NCBI RefSeq assembly: GCF_000952155.1
Contig: NZ_JYON01000020.1
Span: forward strand, 1 to 64,000
Direction of reading: 5' to 3'
Length of the DNA: 64,000 nt
Source: Aliterella atlantica CENA595
Lineage (GTDB): Bacteria > Cyanobacteriota > Cyanobacteriia > Cyanobacteriales > Chroococcidiopsidaceae
Position 1 is the first letter of the stretch, and each line of letters opens with the position of its first letter. Made by a program: the position numbers and the translations under genes. The notes under the pieces are model-generated. The model saw only the letters and a list, made by a program, of their open reading frames with translations. It ran no database searches and was not told the origin of the DNA. Positions 53,101-61,429 of this stretch are shown in pieces.

Positions 53101-56100
53101 TGGTTCGCCTGTTGCCAACCGCAACCATCAAGAATTGAAACCACTGATTGGCTGCTTTGTCAATACATTAGCGTTGCGGACAAATTTGAGTGAGAACTTG
53201 ACATTTACACAGTTGCTCAAGCAAATTCGGGAAGTCACATTAGGAGCTTATGCTCATCAAGATTTACCTTTTGACCAATTAGTAGAGACAGTGCAACCAG
53301 AACGGGACTTGAGTAGGCATCCACTATTTCAAGTATGGTTTGCTCTGCACAATACCCCACTACCAGCGTTGCAAGTTGCAGATATAACTTTAACTCGGTT
53401 AACTGTTGATGTCGGAACAGTGCAGCTTGACTTGAGTTTTGATATGGAAGAAACTTCCCAAGGGATGATTGGTTGGGTTGAATACAGTACAGACTTGTTT
53501 AATGCTGACACTATCAATCGGATGATTGGGCATTTTACAACCTTGTTAGCAAGCATTGTCCAAAATCCAGAGCAAAGTCTCGTTGACTTGCCGATGTTAA
53601 CTCCAGCAGAACAACAGGAGTTACTGATTGATTGGAATAATACTTGTAGTAATAATTGGCAAAATCAATGCTTGCACGAGCTATTTGAAACCCAAGCAGC
53701 CAAGACACCAGATACTATTGCTGTCGTATTTGAACGAGAAAAAATTACCTATCATCAACTGAATCAAAGAGCTAACCAACTTGCTCATCACTTACGCAGA
53801 CAAAGGGTAAAACCTGAAGTTTTGGTAGGAATTTGTGTAGAACGCTCTGTAGAAATGGTGGTGGGGATTTTGGCAATTCTCAAAGCTGGTGGTGCTTACG
53901 TACCCCTAGATCCAACCTATCCCCAAGAGCGTCTGGAGTTTATGCTCCAAGATACTCAAGTGGCAGTTTTGCTAACTCAAGAGCAACTGGATCGAGAGTT
54001 GTGTTTGCACAGTAACGCTACAGTTGTTTATCTCGATTCTTGGCAGGTAGATACTCCAGAAAACCAAGTAAATCCAGTCAATCAAGCCTTACCTACTAAC
54101 CTTGCTTATGTGCTTTATACCTCTGGTTCTACAGGTCAAAGTAAAGGTGTTTGCTGCACTCATTGGGGAGTGGGTAATTTATTAGCAGATTTTACTGGCA
54201 GACATCAAATTCAAGCTGGGGATGCTTGCAGTTTGTGGACAAGCCTAAATTTTGATGTTTCGGTGTATGAAATCTTTTCTGCTCTTTTAGCAGGAGGAAC
54301 ACTACATATTGTTCCAGAAGTTATACGTGCCGATGTTAGCAAGTTTGGGGAATGGTTAGATGTCCATCAGATCGAGAGCGCTTATGTGCCTCCTTTCCAT
54401 CTCAAAGCACTTGCTGATTGGTTAGCAGACAAGCCAGGAAAATTGACTTTGCAGCGGTTACTTGTAGGTGTAGAACCCATTTTGCAAAGTTTGCTAATTT
54501 CAATTCAAAAGCAAATTCCCAGATTGCAGATTATCAATGGTTATGGACCTACAGAAGCCACCATTTGCACTACCTTGTATTCTGTGCATCCAGATTCTAC
54601 CGATGCAAAAACACCAATTGGTCGTCCGGTGCAAAATACAGCAATTTATCTGCTAGATCGCAACTTACAACCTGTTCCTGTGGGAGTTCCTGGAGAAATA
54701 TACATTGCTGGTGTAGGACTTGCGCGAGGATATTTACATCGTCCTGAGTTAACCGCCGAAAGATTTATACCCAATCCCTTCAGCCACCAGATGGGAGAGT
54801 ATTTATACAAAACAGGCGATCGCGCTAAATATCTCCCTGATGGTAATCTAGAAATCTTGGGACGATTGGATAGTCAAATTAAGTTTCGTGGCTTCCGAGT
54901 GGAATTAGGAGAAATTGAGTCAGTTTTACGCCAAAATCCACTTGTGCAAGATGCTGTTGTTTTACTGCGAGAAGATATTCCTGGAGATCGGCGATTAGTA
55001 GCTTATTTAGTCCCAAATCAAAATAATCCTCATCTTGACGCACAAATATCTACAACCGCAGAAGTTGAGTATTTGTCTCAAATCCAAACTGTTTACGATC
55101 AATTTTACAGTTGGGAATTTTCTTCGTCTGACCCTTCAATTAATTTAAGAGTTTGGAAAAGTAGCTACACCGAACAGCCATTACCAGAGTCAGAAATTAT
55201 CGAAAGTGTAGATTGCACTGTCCAGCGAATTCTTGCTTTACAACCTCAGCAGGTGTTAGAAATTGGCTGCGGTACAGGTTTAATTTTGTCGAGAGTTGCG
55301 CCTCATTGCCAGCATTACAGGGGGATGGATATCTCCGAGGTAGCATTACAATATCTAAAACAGCAGTTAGACAAAAACCAGACAGAATTAGTATCTAAGG
55401 TCAAACTTATTCAAGGGATGGCGCATAACCTAACAGCCATTGCACCACAAGAAATAGACACAGTTATTCTCAATGAGATTATTCAAAATTTTCCTAGCAT
55501 TGATTACTTAGTCAATGTTTTGGCAAAAGTAGTTACTCTCGTCAAATCTGGGGGACGAATTTTTATTGGTGGCGTTCGCAGTTTACCACTTTTAGAAGCT
55601 TTTCATGCCTCTGTCCAACTAGATCGCGCACTAGATTCTCTTACCGCAGACAAGTTTAAGCAACGAGTCCAAGAACACCTCTATGCTGATAATGAATTAG
55701 TTATTGACCCAGCTTTGTTTGCGGCTATTAAGCAACATATACCTCAAATTAGCCACGTACAAATTCAACTCAAGGGTGGTCGCTATGATAACGAGTTAAC
55801 TAAGTTTAAATATGATGTCATCCTCTATATAGAAACTCCAGTTAAGACGATCCAAGACATACCTTCTTTAGATTGGCAGCAAGAGCAATTAAGTGTCGCT
55901 GCAATTCGTCAGTTGCTTTTAGAACGAAAGCCAGAATGTTTCCGAATAGAGAGAGTTTCTAATCCTCGTTTGCTAAAAGAAATCCAAATTTTGCAATGGA
56001 TGGTAGAAGCTGAACCATCGCAAACAATTGCAAATCTACGGCAAATCCAAGATGCTCCCACGCTAGGGTTAGAGCCTGAAGACCTGTGGAAACTAAGTCA

Positions 56101-56785
56101 AGAACTACCTTATGGTGTGGAAATAATTTGGTCTACTGGTAGAAACGATTGTTATGATGCGATATTTAGGCGGCACCAGATCGGCACTAGCGATCGCATA
56201 ACGGCTTCAGCATTACAACCGCAAGCAAATATCCGACCTTGGCAAGAATACAGTAATCAAAGATCGCCACATACAGATCCTCAAAAACTCGTTCCTCAAT
56301 TGCGCGGTTTTCTGAAGGAAAAACTACCCGCTTATATGTTGCCTAGCAGCTACGTGGTATTAGATACGTTGCCTTTGCTACCTAATGGTAAAGTCGATAA
56401 GCGATCGCTTCCACAGCCAGAAAATTCGCGTCTTGTAGAAATTGCTTATGTACCTCCGCAAACTCAAGTCGAACAAAAAATTGTGGCAATTTGGCGAGAG
56501 ATATTGCAGGTAGATAAAATTGGCATCCATGACAATTTCTTTGACCTTGGTGGTAATTCCTTACTTATTGTGCAGTTGCATAACGAATTACAAGAAAGTT
56601 TTGGGCGTGATTTGTCAGTTGTAGAGCTATTTCAATACCCAACAATTAGTAAATTATCAGAGCGGATTAATCGCCAAACAAACGGAGAGTCTGCTTTTAA
56701 TTCGCTCCATAATCGAGCGCAAAAACAAAAGCAAGCTTTAAATCGACAAAAGAATTTGCTGAGAAAAAGAGACAATATTAATTGA
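50189..56785 (+). CDS. FAAL-ACP-C-A(methyltransferase)-PCP nonribosomal peptide synthetase
   Basis: A 2198-residue loading and first-extension enzyme. Residues about 15-560 are a fatty acyl-AMP ligase (YTSGSTGTPKGVMITH, WLPMYHDMGLIGG); 600-685 an ACP (LGLDSIMAIDL); 700-1140 a condensation domain with HHIAADG near 833; 1150-2070 an adenylation domain (YTSGSTGQSKGV near 1310, FRGFRVELGEIE near 1564, PNGKVDK near 2065) into which a SAM methyltransferase (VLEIGCGTG near 1689) is inserted after motif A8, as in N-methylating modules; then a PCP (DLGGNSLL). Predicted product: a fatty acyl chain on an N-methyl amino acid. The C-terminal basic helix looks like a docking tail for the PKS 18 bases downstream. 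Confidence 0.94.
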   Translation: MIKSNCSSVKSQPSCSTVVELLRLRSSSQPNRDAFTFLLDGETEQTTLTYQELDRLARRVATRLQELGLTGERALLLYPAGLDFLIAFFGCLYAKVVAVTAYPPRNQRNTPRIKAIATDAEAAIALTTTEIFSTVQSLMTEKTDTTSLQWLTTDNLTQGIEDNWQPPQIDRDSLAFLQYTSGSTGTPKGVMITHGNLLHNALTTCQFMEHSADSKFVTWLPMYHDMGLIGGILQPLYGGFPCIVMPPAAFLQRPYRWLQTISQYQGTTSGGPNFAYDLCVQKITPEQKATLDLSSWSVAFNGAEPIRYDTLERFAAAFAECGFRKEAFYPCYGMAETTLMVSGVDKATSPLVKAIDKSALASNRVIELAVADENIYHFVSCGRVIPQQQVVIANPETLKACQPDEIGEIWVSGLSVGQGYWHREQETEETFGAYLSDTGAGPFLRTGDLGFLQDGELFITGRAKDLIIIRGRNLYPQDIELSCESSHQSLRAGASAAFTVEVDNEEKLVIVQELEFRAKPNVEEVISAIRQAVTQEHEVQVYAVVLIKPGSIPKTSSGKIQRRATRAQFLASELAVVASSIFDDVSNDFDLDNLCRETLLAATENRQQLLEDYLHRVVAQILKVAPSQFNSQQALNTLGLDSIMAIDLQNWIENKFGVQIPAVNFLDGISIAQLATQAIAQIKEKKAIAQAISPVATSINEYPLSFAQQRLWFFDQLEPGNPFYNMAIAARLTGSANIAVLEESLNAIIQRHAVLRTTFTNRKGKALQVIAPSLTVKIPIIDLEKLEAPEQTADLERSMRLEARQPIDLTSGCLLRCTLVRLQPTEHIMLLTIHHIAADGWSMGVFLQELAAFYQAFLTGKPPALAELPIQYTDFAVWQRNWLQKDVLDSQLRYWQQQLSKPLPVLDLPTDYPRPPVQSFVGSKREFALSKSLTAALKTVSRQEGVTLFMTLLAAFKVLLYRYSGQSDILVGSPVANRNHQELKPLIGCFVNTLALRTNLSENLTFTQLLKQIREVTLGAYAHQDLPFDQLVETVQPERDLSRHPLFQVWFALHNTPLPALQVADITLTRLTVDVGTVQLDLSFDMEETSQGMIGWVEYSTDLFNADTINRMIGHFTTLLASIVQNPEQSLVDLPMLTPAEQQELLIDWNNTCSNNWQNQCLHELFETQAAKTPDTIAVVFEREKITYHQLNQRANQLAHHLRRQRVKPEVLVGICVERSVEMVVGILAILKAGGAYVPLDPTYPQERLEFMLQDTQVAVLLTQEQLDRELCLHSNATVVYLDSWQVDTPENQVNPVNQALPTNLAYVLYTSGSTGQSKGVCCTHWGVGNLLADFTGRHQIQAGDACSLWTSLNFDVSVYEIFSALLAGGTLHIVPEVIRADVSKFGEWLDVHQIESAYVPPFHLKALADWLADKPGKLTLQRLLVGVEPILQSLLISIQKQIPRLQIINGYGPTEATICTTLYSVHPDSTDAKTPIGRPVQNTAIYLLDRNLQPVPVGVPGEIYIAGVGLARGYLHRPELTAERFIPNPFSHQMGEYLYKTGDRAKYLPDGNLEILGRLDSQIKFRGFRVELGEIESVLRQNPLVQDAVVLLREDIPGDRRLVAYLVPNQNNPHLDAQISTTAEVEYLSQIQTVYDQFYSWEFSSSDPSINLRVWKSSYTEQPLPESEIIESVDCTVQRILALQPQQVLEIGCGTGLILSRVAPHCQHYRGMDISEVALQYLKQQLDKNQTELVSKVKLIQGMAHNLTAIAPQEIDTVILNEIIQNFPSIDYLVNVLAKVVTLVKSGGRIFIGGVRSLPLLEAFHASVQLDRALDSLTADKFKQRVQEHLYADNELVIDPALFAAIKQHIPQISHVQIQLKGGRYDNELTKFKYDVILYIETPVKTIQDIPSLDWQQEQLSVAAIRQLLLERKPECFRIERVSNPRLLKEIQILQWMVEAEPSQTIANLRQIQDAPTLGLEPEDLWKLSQELPYGVEIIWSTGRNDCYDAIFRRHQIGTSDRITASALQPQANIRPWQEYSNQRSPHTDPQKLVPQLRGFLKEKLPAYMLPSSYVVLDTLPLLPNGKVDKRSLPQPENSRLVEIAYVPPQTQVEQKIVAIWREILQVDKIGIHDNFFDLGGNSLLIVQLHNELQESFGRDLSVVELFQYPTISKLSERINRQTNGESAFNSLHNRAQKQKQALNRQKNLLRKRDNIN

Positions 56786-56803
56786 TTTAAAAGTAGGCTA
56801 GAA

Positions 56804-59800
56804 ATGAGTAAATCTATAGAAGAGATAGCTGTTATAGGCATGGCGGGGCGTTTCCCTGGGGCGAAAAACATTGAAGAGTTTTGGCAAAATTTATGCTCTG
56901 GGGTAGAATCTATTTCCTGTTTTACAGATGAAGAATTAACAGCCGCAGGCATCAATTCAACTTTCCTCAACGATAAAAACTATGTCAAATCTGGGTTTAT
57001 TTTAGAGGATATTGCCCTATTTGATGCCGGATTTTTTGATATCAATCCCAAGGAAGCGGAAACTACAGATCCACAACATCGCTTATTACTAGAATGTGCT
57101 GATACTGCCCTAGAGGATGCTGGTTATGACTCTACTAGGTGCAAACAACGCATTGGAGTTTATGTCGGTGCTAGCGATAATAACTATTTGAGCTTCGATC
57201 TAAATAAAGACAGTGTTGGCTCGGTAACGTGCTATCAAACTTCGATTGGGAATGACAAAGACTACCTAGCAACTCGCGTATCCTACAAATTAAATCTTAC
57301 AGGTCCGAGTTTAACTATTCAAACTGCTTGTTCGACCTCATTAGTTAGTATTACTCTAGCTTGTCAAAGCTTGCTAAATTATCAATGCGATATGGCTTTG
57401 GCGGGAGGAGTATCAATTCATGTTCCCCAAAAAACTGGTTATTTACACGAACCAGGTGGAACTTTATCTCCTGATGGTCATTGCTATGCCTTTGATGCCA
57501 AAGCACAGGGAATCACTATTGGCAATGGTTTAGGAGTTGTAGTTCTCAAGCGGTTGAGTGAAGCTGTAGCTGACAAAGATCGCATTTATGCAGTAATTAA
57601 AGGTGCAGCCATCAATAATGATGGTGCTGCCAAAGTCGGTTTTACGGCTCCTAGTGTGGATGGTCAAGCAGAGGCGATCGCTGAAGCAATGATGCTGGCT
57701 GAGGTAGAACCCGACACTATTAGTTACATCGAAACTCATGGTACAGGGACAACTTTGGGAGATCCTATAGAGATTGCTGCTCTCACCCAGGTTTTTCGCG
57801 CCCACACTGAGAAAAAAGGTTTTTGTGCGATCGGTGCGGTGAAAACAAATATCGGTCATCTCGACGCTGCTGCTGGAGTTGCTGGATTAATCAAAACTGT
57901 TCTCGCCCTCAAACACCAGCAAATACCACCCAGTCTGAATTTTGCCCAACCCAATCCCAAAATTGATTTTGCTAATAGTCCTTTTTACGTCAATACAAAA
58001 CTGAGCCAATGGCAACAGGGATTTACCCCGCGTCGTGCTGGTGTCAGTTCTTTAGGTATGGGTGGAACTAATGCTCATGTCATTTTGGAAGAAGCACCCT
58101 GTTTGGAGGAGGGCAGTGAAGGTAGACAATATAAATTGTTACTACTATCAGCCAAGACGGAAACAGCTTTAGAGACTGCAACTACAAACTTACTCAACCG
58201 CCTCCAACAGCACCCAAAATTGAATCTTGCAGATGTCGCTTATACCTTGCAAGTTGGGCGCAGAGAGTTTAAGCATCGGCGAATGCTGGTATGTCAAGAT
58301 TCTGAAGATGCCTTAAATGCATGGCAAGATCCGGTTCGGCAACGAGTTTTGACTAGATATCAAGAGCCAAGTCAGCGAGCGATCGCCTTTATGTTTTCTG
58401 GACAGGGCGCTCAGTATGTAGATATGGGTAAAGAACTTTACCAAAAAGAGGCGATTTTTCAAGAACAGATCGATTTATGCTGTCAATTGCTGCAACCTCA
58501 TCTTGGTTTGGATTTGCGATCGCTACTTTATCCCCAGGAATCTGCATCAAAAACCGCCGCCGAAAAACTGCAACAAACTGCGATCGCTCAACCTGCATTG
58601 TTTGTAGTTGAATATGCTTTAGCTAAGTTATGGATGTCTTGGGGGATTTCTCCTAGTGCCACAATTGGTCACAGCATTGGTGAATATGTCGCAGCTTGTC
58701 TTGCTGGTGTATTTTCCCTGGAAGATGCTTTAGCTTTAGTTGCTAAACGTGGAAAGTTGATGCAAAAACTGCCAACTGGTGCGATGCTTTCCATTTCTCA
58801 GTCAGCAACGGAAGTTGAAAGTCTGCTAAATGACAATTTATCTTTAGCTGCTAGTAATGCTCCTGACTCCTGTGTCGTTTCTGGAACCTACGATGCTATA
58901 GACGCAATTCAAGAAAAACTCACAGTATTAGGTGTAGAGTGTCGCCGTTTGCATACATCCCACGCCTTTCATTCTGGGATGATGGAACCGATTTTAGAGC
59001 CATTTATCAAAGAAGTTCAAAAAGTTAAACTAAATACTCCTCAAATCCCCTTTATTTCTAACGTTACAGGAACATGGATTGCAGCAGAACAAGCTACTAA
59101 TCCTCACTACTGGGCAACACATTTAAGAAAAACAGTGCAGTTTAGTGCAGGTATCTCTACATTACTGCAAGAGCAATATTACTTGCTGGAAGTAGGACCA
59201 GGACGCAGCTTAGGTACTTTAGCAAAAAAACATTCTCATGCCCTAGTATTGTCTTCGTTACCTCATCCTAGAGAAAAGCAGTCAGATGTAGCATTTTTAC
59301 TGAACTCACTAGGCAAACTCTGGTTGTATGGAGTACAGGTAGATTGGTCAGGATTTTATCGCCATCAGTCCCGTCATCGTCTCCCGCTACCGACCTATCC
59401 TTTTGAACGTCAGCGTTACTGGATTGAACGAGAACGTACTAAATCTGAGCCACTAGCCAAAAAGCCGGATATAGCAGATTGGTTTTACGCACCTTTGTGG
59501 AAACAGTCTTTACCCTCTGGAATTATCAACCAGACACAATCAAGCGATCGCAAGTATTGTACTTTGATATTTATCGATAAAATTGGTTTAGGTATAGAAA
59601 TAGCCAAACGGCTTCAGCTTGAGGGACAAGATGTAATTACAGTCCAAGAGGGAGCCAAGTTTACTAAGTTTGACGATCGCGCATATAGCCTAAATCCCCA
59701 ACAACGTGATGATTATGACTTGTTGCTGAATGAATTGATAGCACAAAACACAATCCCAACAGCGATCGCTCATTTATGGAATGTAACTGCTTTTGATAAT

Positions 59801-61429
59801 ACTTCAAAAATAGAAAGCGTAGAGCAACTGCAAGATAAAGGTTTTTATAGCCTACTGTTTTTAGCTCAAGCAGTTGGCAGACAACACATTACAAGCCAGT
59901 TGCAAATTACAGTTGTTTCTAACAATATGCAATCAGTCATTGGCAAAGATTGCTTATATCCAGAGAAGGCAACTTTATTAGGCGCTGTCAAGATAATTCC
60001 GCAAGAATATGCTCATATTAGCTGCCGCAGCATTGATATTGTCATTCCTACAGATGTAAGTTGGTACGAAAAACTTGTAGATAGTTTAATAAATGAATTA
60101 AAAACACAATCTTCTGATATTGTTGTTGCCTATCGTGGTGTTAATCGTTGGGTACAAACCTTTGAGCCTGTCCGTTTAGAAAAGCACAAAGAAACGTCCA
60201 AATTAAAACAAGGAGGAGTCTATCTAATTACAGGCGGAATGGGGGGTGTTGGACTTACTCTAGCATCACATCTAGCAAAGAGTATCCAAGCTAAATTAGT
60301 TCTCATTGGGCGTTCAGCTTTCCCTGCAAAATCAGAATGGGAACAATGGCTAGCTACTCATAATGAAGAAGACAATATCAGCCAAAAAATTCGCAAATTA
60401 CAAGAAATAGAAAATTTCGGTGCAGAAGTTTTAGCCATTAGTGCTGATGTATCTAATCTAGAACAAATGCAAAAAGTTTTTACAACAGTTAAAGAAAAAT
60501 TTCAGCATATTAATGGTATTATTCACTGTGCAGGTGTTGCCGATTATGCTGGTGTTATTTCTCGGAGAACGCGAGAAATGACAGCAGAAATTATGGCTCC
60601 AAAAGTCAAGGGTACGCTAGTCATAAACAGCCTGTTAAAAGATATTCAACTAGATTTTTTCATTTTTTGCTCATCGCTTAGTTCTGTTATTTATAGAAGT
60701 AAATTTAGTGAGGTTGGCTATTGTGCTGCTAATGAGTTTCTTGATACTTTTGCTTATTACAAAACTCACATAGAAGGCACATTTACAGTATCTATTAACT
60801 GGAATGATTGGCTAGATGTGGGGATGTCAATAGAGGCAGTGAAACGAATAACCCAAAAATACGATCTTGCTCAAGAAGAAACTTTTTTAATGGATGCAGT
60901 TTCACCTGCAGAAGGGGTAGAAGTATTAGAGCGCGTTCTTAATAGTACAGTCCCGCAAATTGCAGTTTCAACTCAAGATTTGACAGCTTTAATTGAACGC
61001 GATCGCGATTTTAACCCACAGGCTATGCTGGATTCTTTAGGTAAGACAACTGCATCAGCCACATATCCACGTCCTCAATTGACTAATGCTTATGTTGCGC
61101 CTAGAAATGAAACTGAAAAAATAATTGCCGAAGTCTGGCAAAACTTACTGGGGATTGAAGAAGTAGGGATTTATGATAACTTCTTTGAACTCGGCGGCGA
61201 TTCACTCTCGATCGTAAAATTACACAGACAACTGCAAAAAAGACTGCAAAGAGATTTATTCACAACTGATTTATTTGAATACCCAACAATCAACGCTCTC
61301 GCTCAATATTTAAGCCCAGCAGAAGTTGACAAAAGTATTGTGCGGCAAGCTCAATCTCGCGTGCAGAGGCAAGAAAAGGCTATTGAAGAAGAGAAAATGA
61401 TGAAACAAAGGAGAAAGGCGCGTGGTTAG
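56804..61429 (+). CDS. type I polyketide synthase, KS-AT-KR-ACP
   Basis: A 1541-residue single-module PKS. The ketosynthase (residues 5-430) has Cys176 in TACSTSL, His in ETHGTGT and KTNIGHLDAAAG. The acyltransferase has Ser624 in GHSIGEYVAA and HAFH, which indicates malonyl-CoA. After a structural half-domain the ketoreductase (about 1130-1320) has TGGMGGVG and Tyr1306 in YCAANEF. The ACP carries Ser1467 in LGGDSL. No dehydratase or enoylreductase, so the unit added is a beta-hydroxy acyl. A charged helical tail (SRVQRQEKAIEEEKMMKQRRKARG region) probably docks to the next PKS, whose start overlaps this stop. Confidence 0.96.
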   Translation: MSKSIEEIAVIGMAGRFPGAKNIEEFWQNLCSGVESISCFTDEELTAAGINSTFLNDKNYVKSGFILEDIALFDAGFFDINPKEAETTDPQHRLLLECADTALEDAGYDSTRCKQRIGVYVGASDNNYLSFDLNKDSVGSVTCYQTSIGNDKDYLATRVSYKLNLTGPSLTIQTACSTSLVSITLACQSLLNYQCDMALAGGVSIHVPQKTGYLHEPGGTLSPDGHCYAFDAKAQGITIGNGLGVVVLKRLSEAVADKDRIYAVIKGAAINNDGAAKVGFTAPSVDGQAEAIAEAMMLAEVEPDTISYIETHGTGTTLGDPIEIAALTQVFRAHTEKKGFCAIGAVKTNIGHLDAAAGVAGLIKTVLALKHQQIPPSLNFAQPNPKIDFANSPFYVNTKLSQWQQGFTPRRAGVSSLGMGGTNAHVILEEAPCLEEGSEGRQYKLLLLSAKTETALETATTNLLNRLQQHPKLNLADVAYTLQVGRREFKHRRMLVCQDSEDALNAWQDPVRQRVLTRYQEPSQRAIAFMFSGQGAQYVDMGKELYQKEAIFQEQIDLCCQLLQPHLGLDLRSLLYPQESASKTAAEKLQQTAIAQPALFVVEYALAKLWMSWGISPSATIGHSIGEYVAACLAGVFSLEDALALVAKRGKLMQKLPTGAMLSISQSATEVESLLNDNLSLAASNAPDSCVVSGTYDAIDAIQEKLTVLGVECRRLHTSHAFHSGMMEPILEPFIKEVQKVKLNTPQIPFISNVTGTWIAAEQATNPHYWATHLRKTVQFSAGISTLLQEQYYLLEVGPGRSLGTLAKKHSHALVLSSLPHPREKQSDVAFLLNSLGKLWLYGVQVDWSGFYRHQSRHRLPLPTYPFERQRYWIERERTKSEPLAKKPDIADWFYAPLWKQSLPSGIINQTQSSDRKYCTLIFIDKIGLGIEIAKRLQLEGQDVITVQEGAKFTKFDDRAYSLNPQQRDDYDLLLNELIAQNTIPTAIAHLWNVTAFDNTSKIESVEQLQDKGFYSLLFLAQAVGRQHITSQLQITVVSNNMQSVIGKDCLYPEKATLLGAVKIIPQEYAHISCRSIDIVIPTDVSWYEKLVDSLINELKTQSSDIVVAYRGVNRWVQTFEPVRLEKHKETSKLKQGGVYLITGGMGGVGLTLASHLAKSIQAKLVLIGRSAFPAKSEWEQWLATHNEEDNISQKIRKLQEIENFGAEVLAISADVSNLEQMQKVFTTVKEKFQHINGIIHCAGVADYAGVISRRTREMTAEIMAPKVKGTLVINSLLKDIQLDFFIFCSSLSSVIYRSKFSEVGYCAANEFLDTFAYYKTHIEGTFTVSINWNDWLDVGMSIEAVKRITQKYDLAQEETFLMDAVSPAEGVEVLERVLNSTVPQIAVSTQDLTALIERDRDFNPQAMLDSLGKTTASATYPRPQLTNAYVAPRNETEKIIAEVWQNLLGIEEVGIYDNFFELGGDSLSIVKLHRQLQKRLQRDLFTTDLFEYPTINALAQYLSPAEVDKSIVRQAQSRVQRQEKAIEEEKMMKQRRKARG

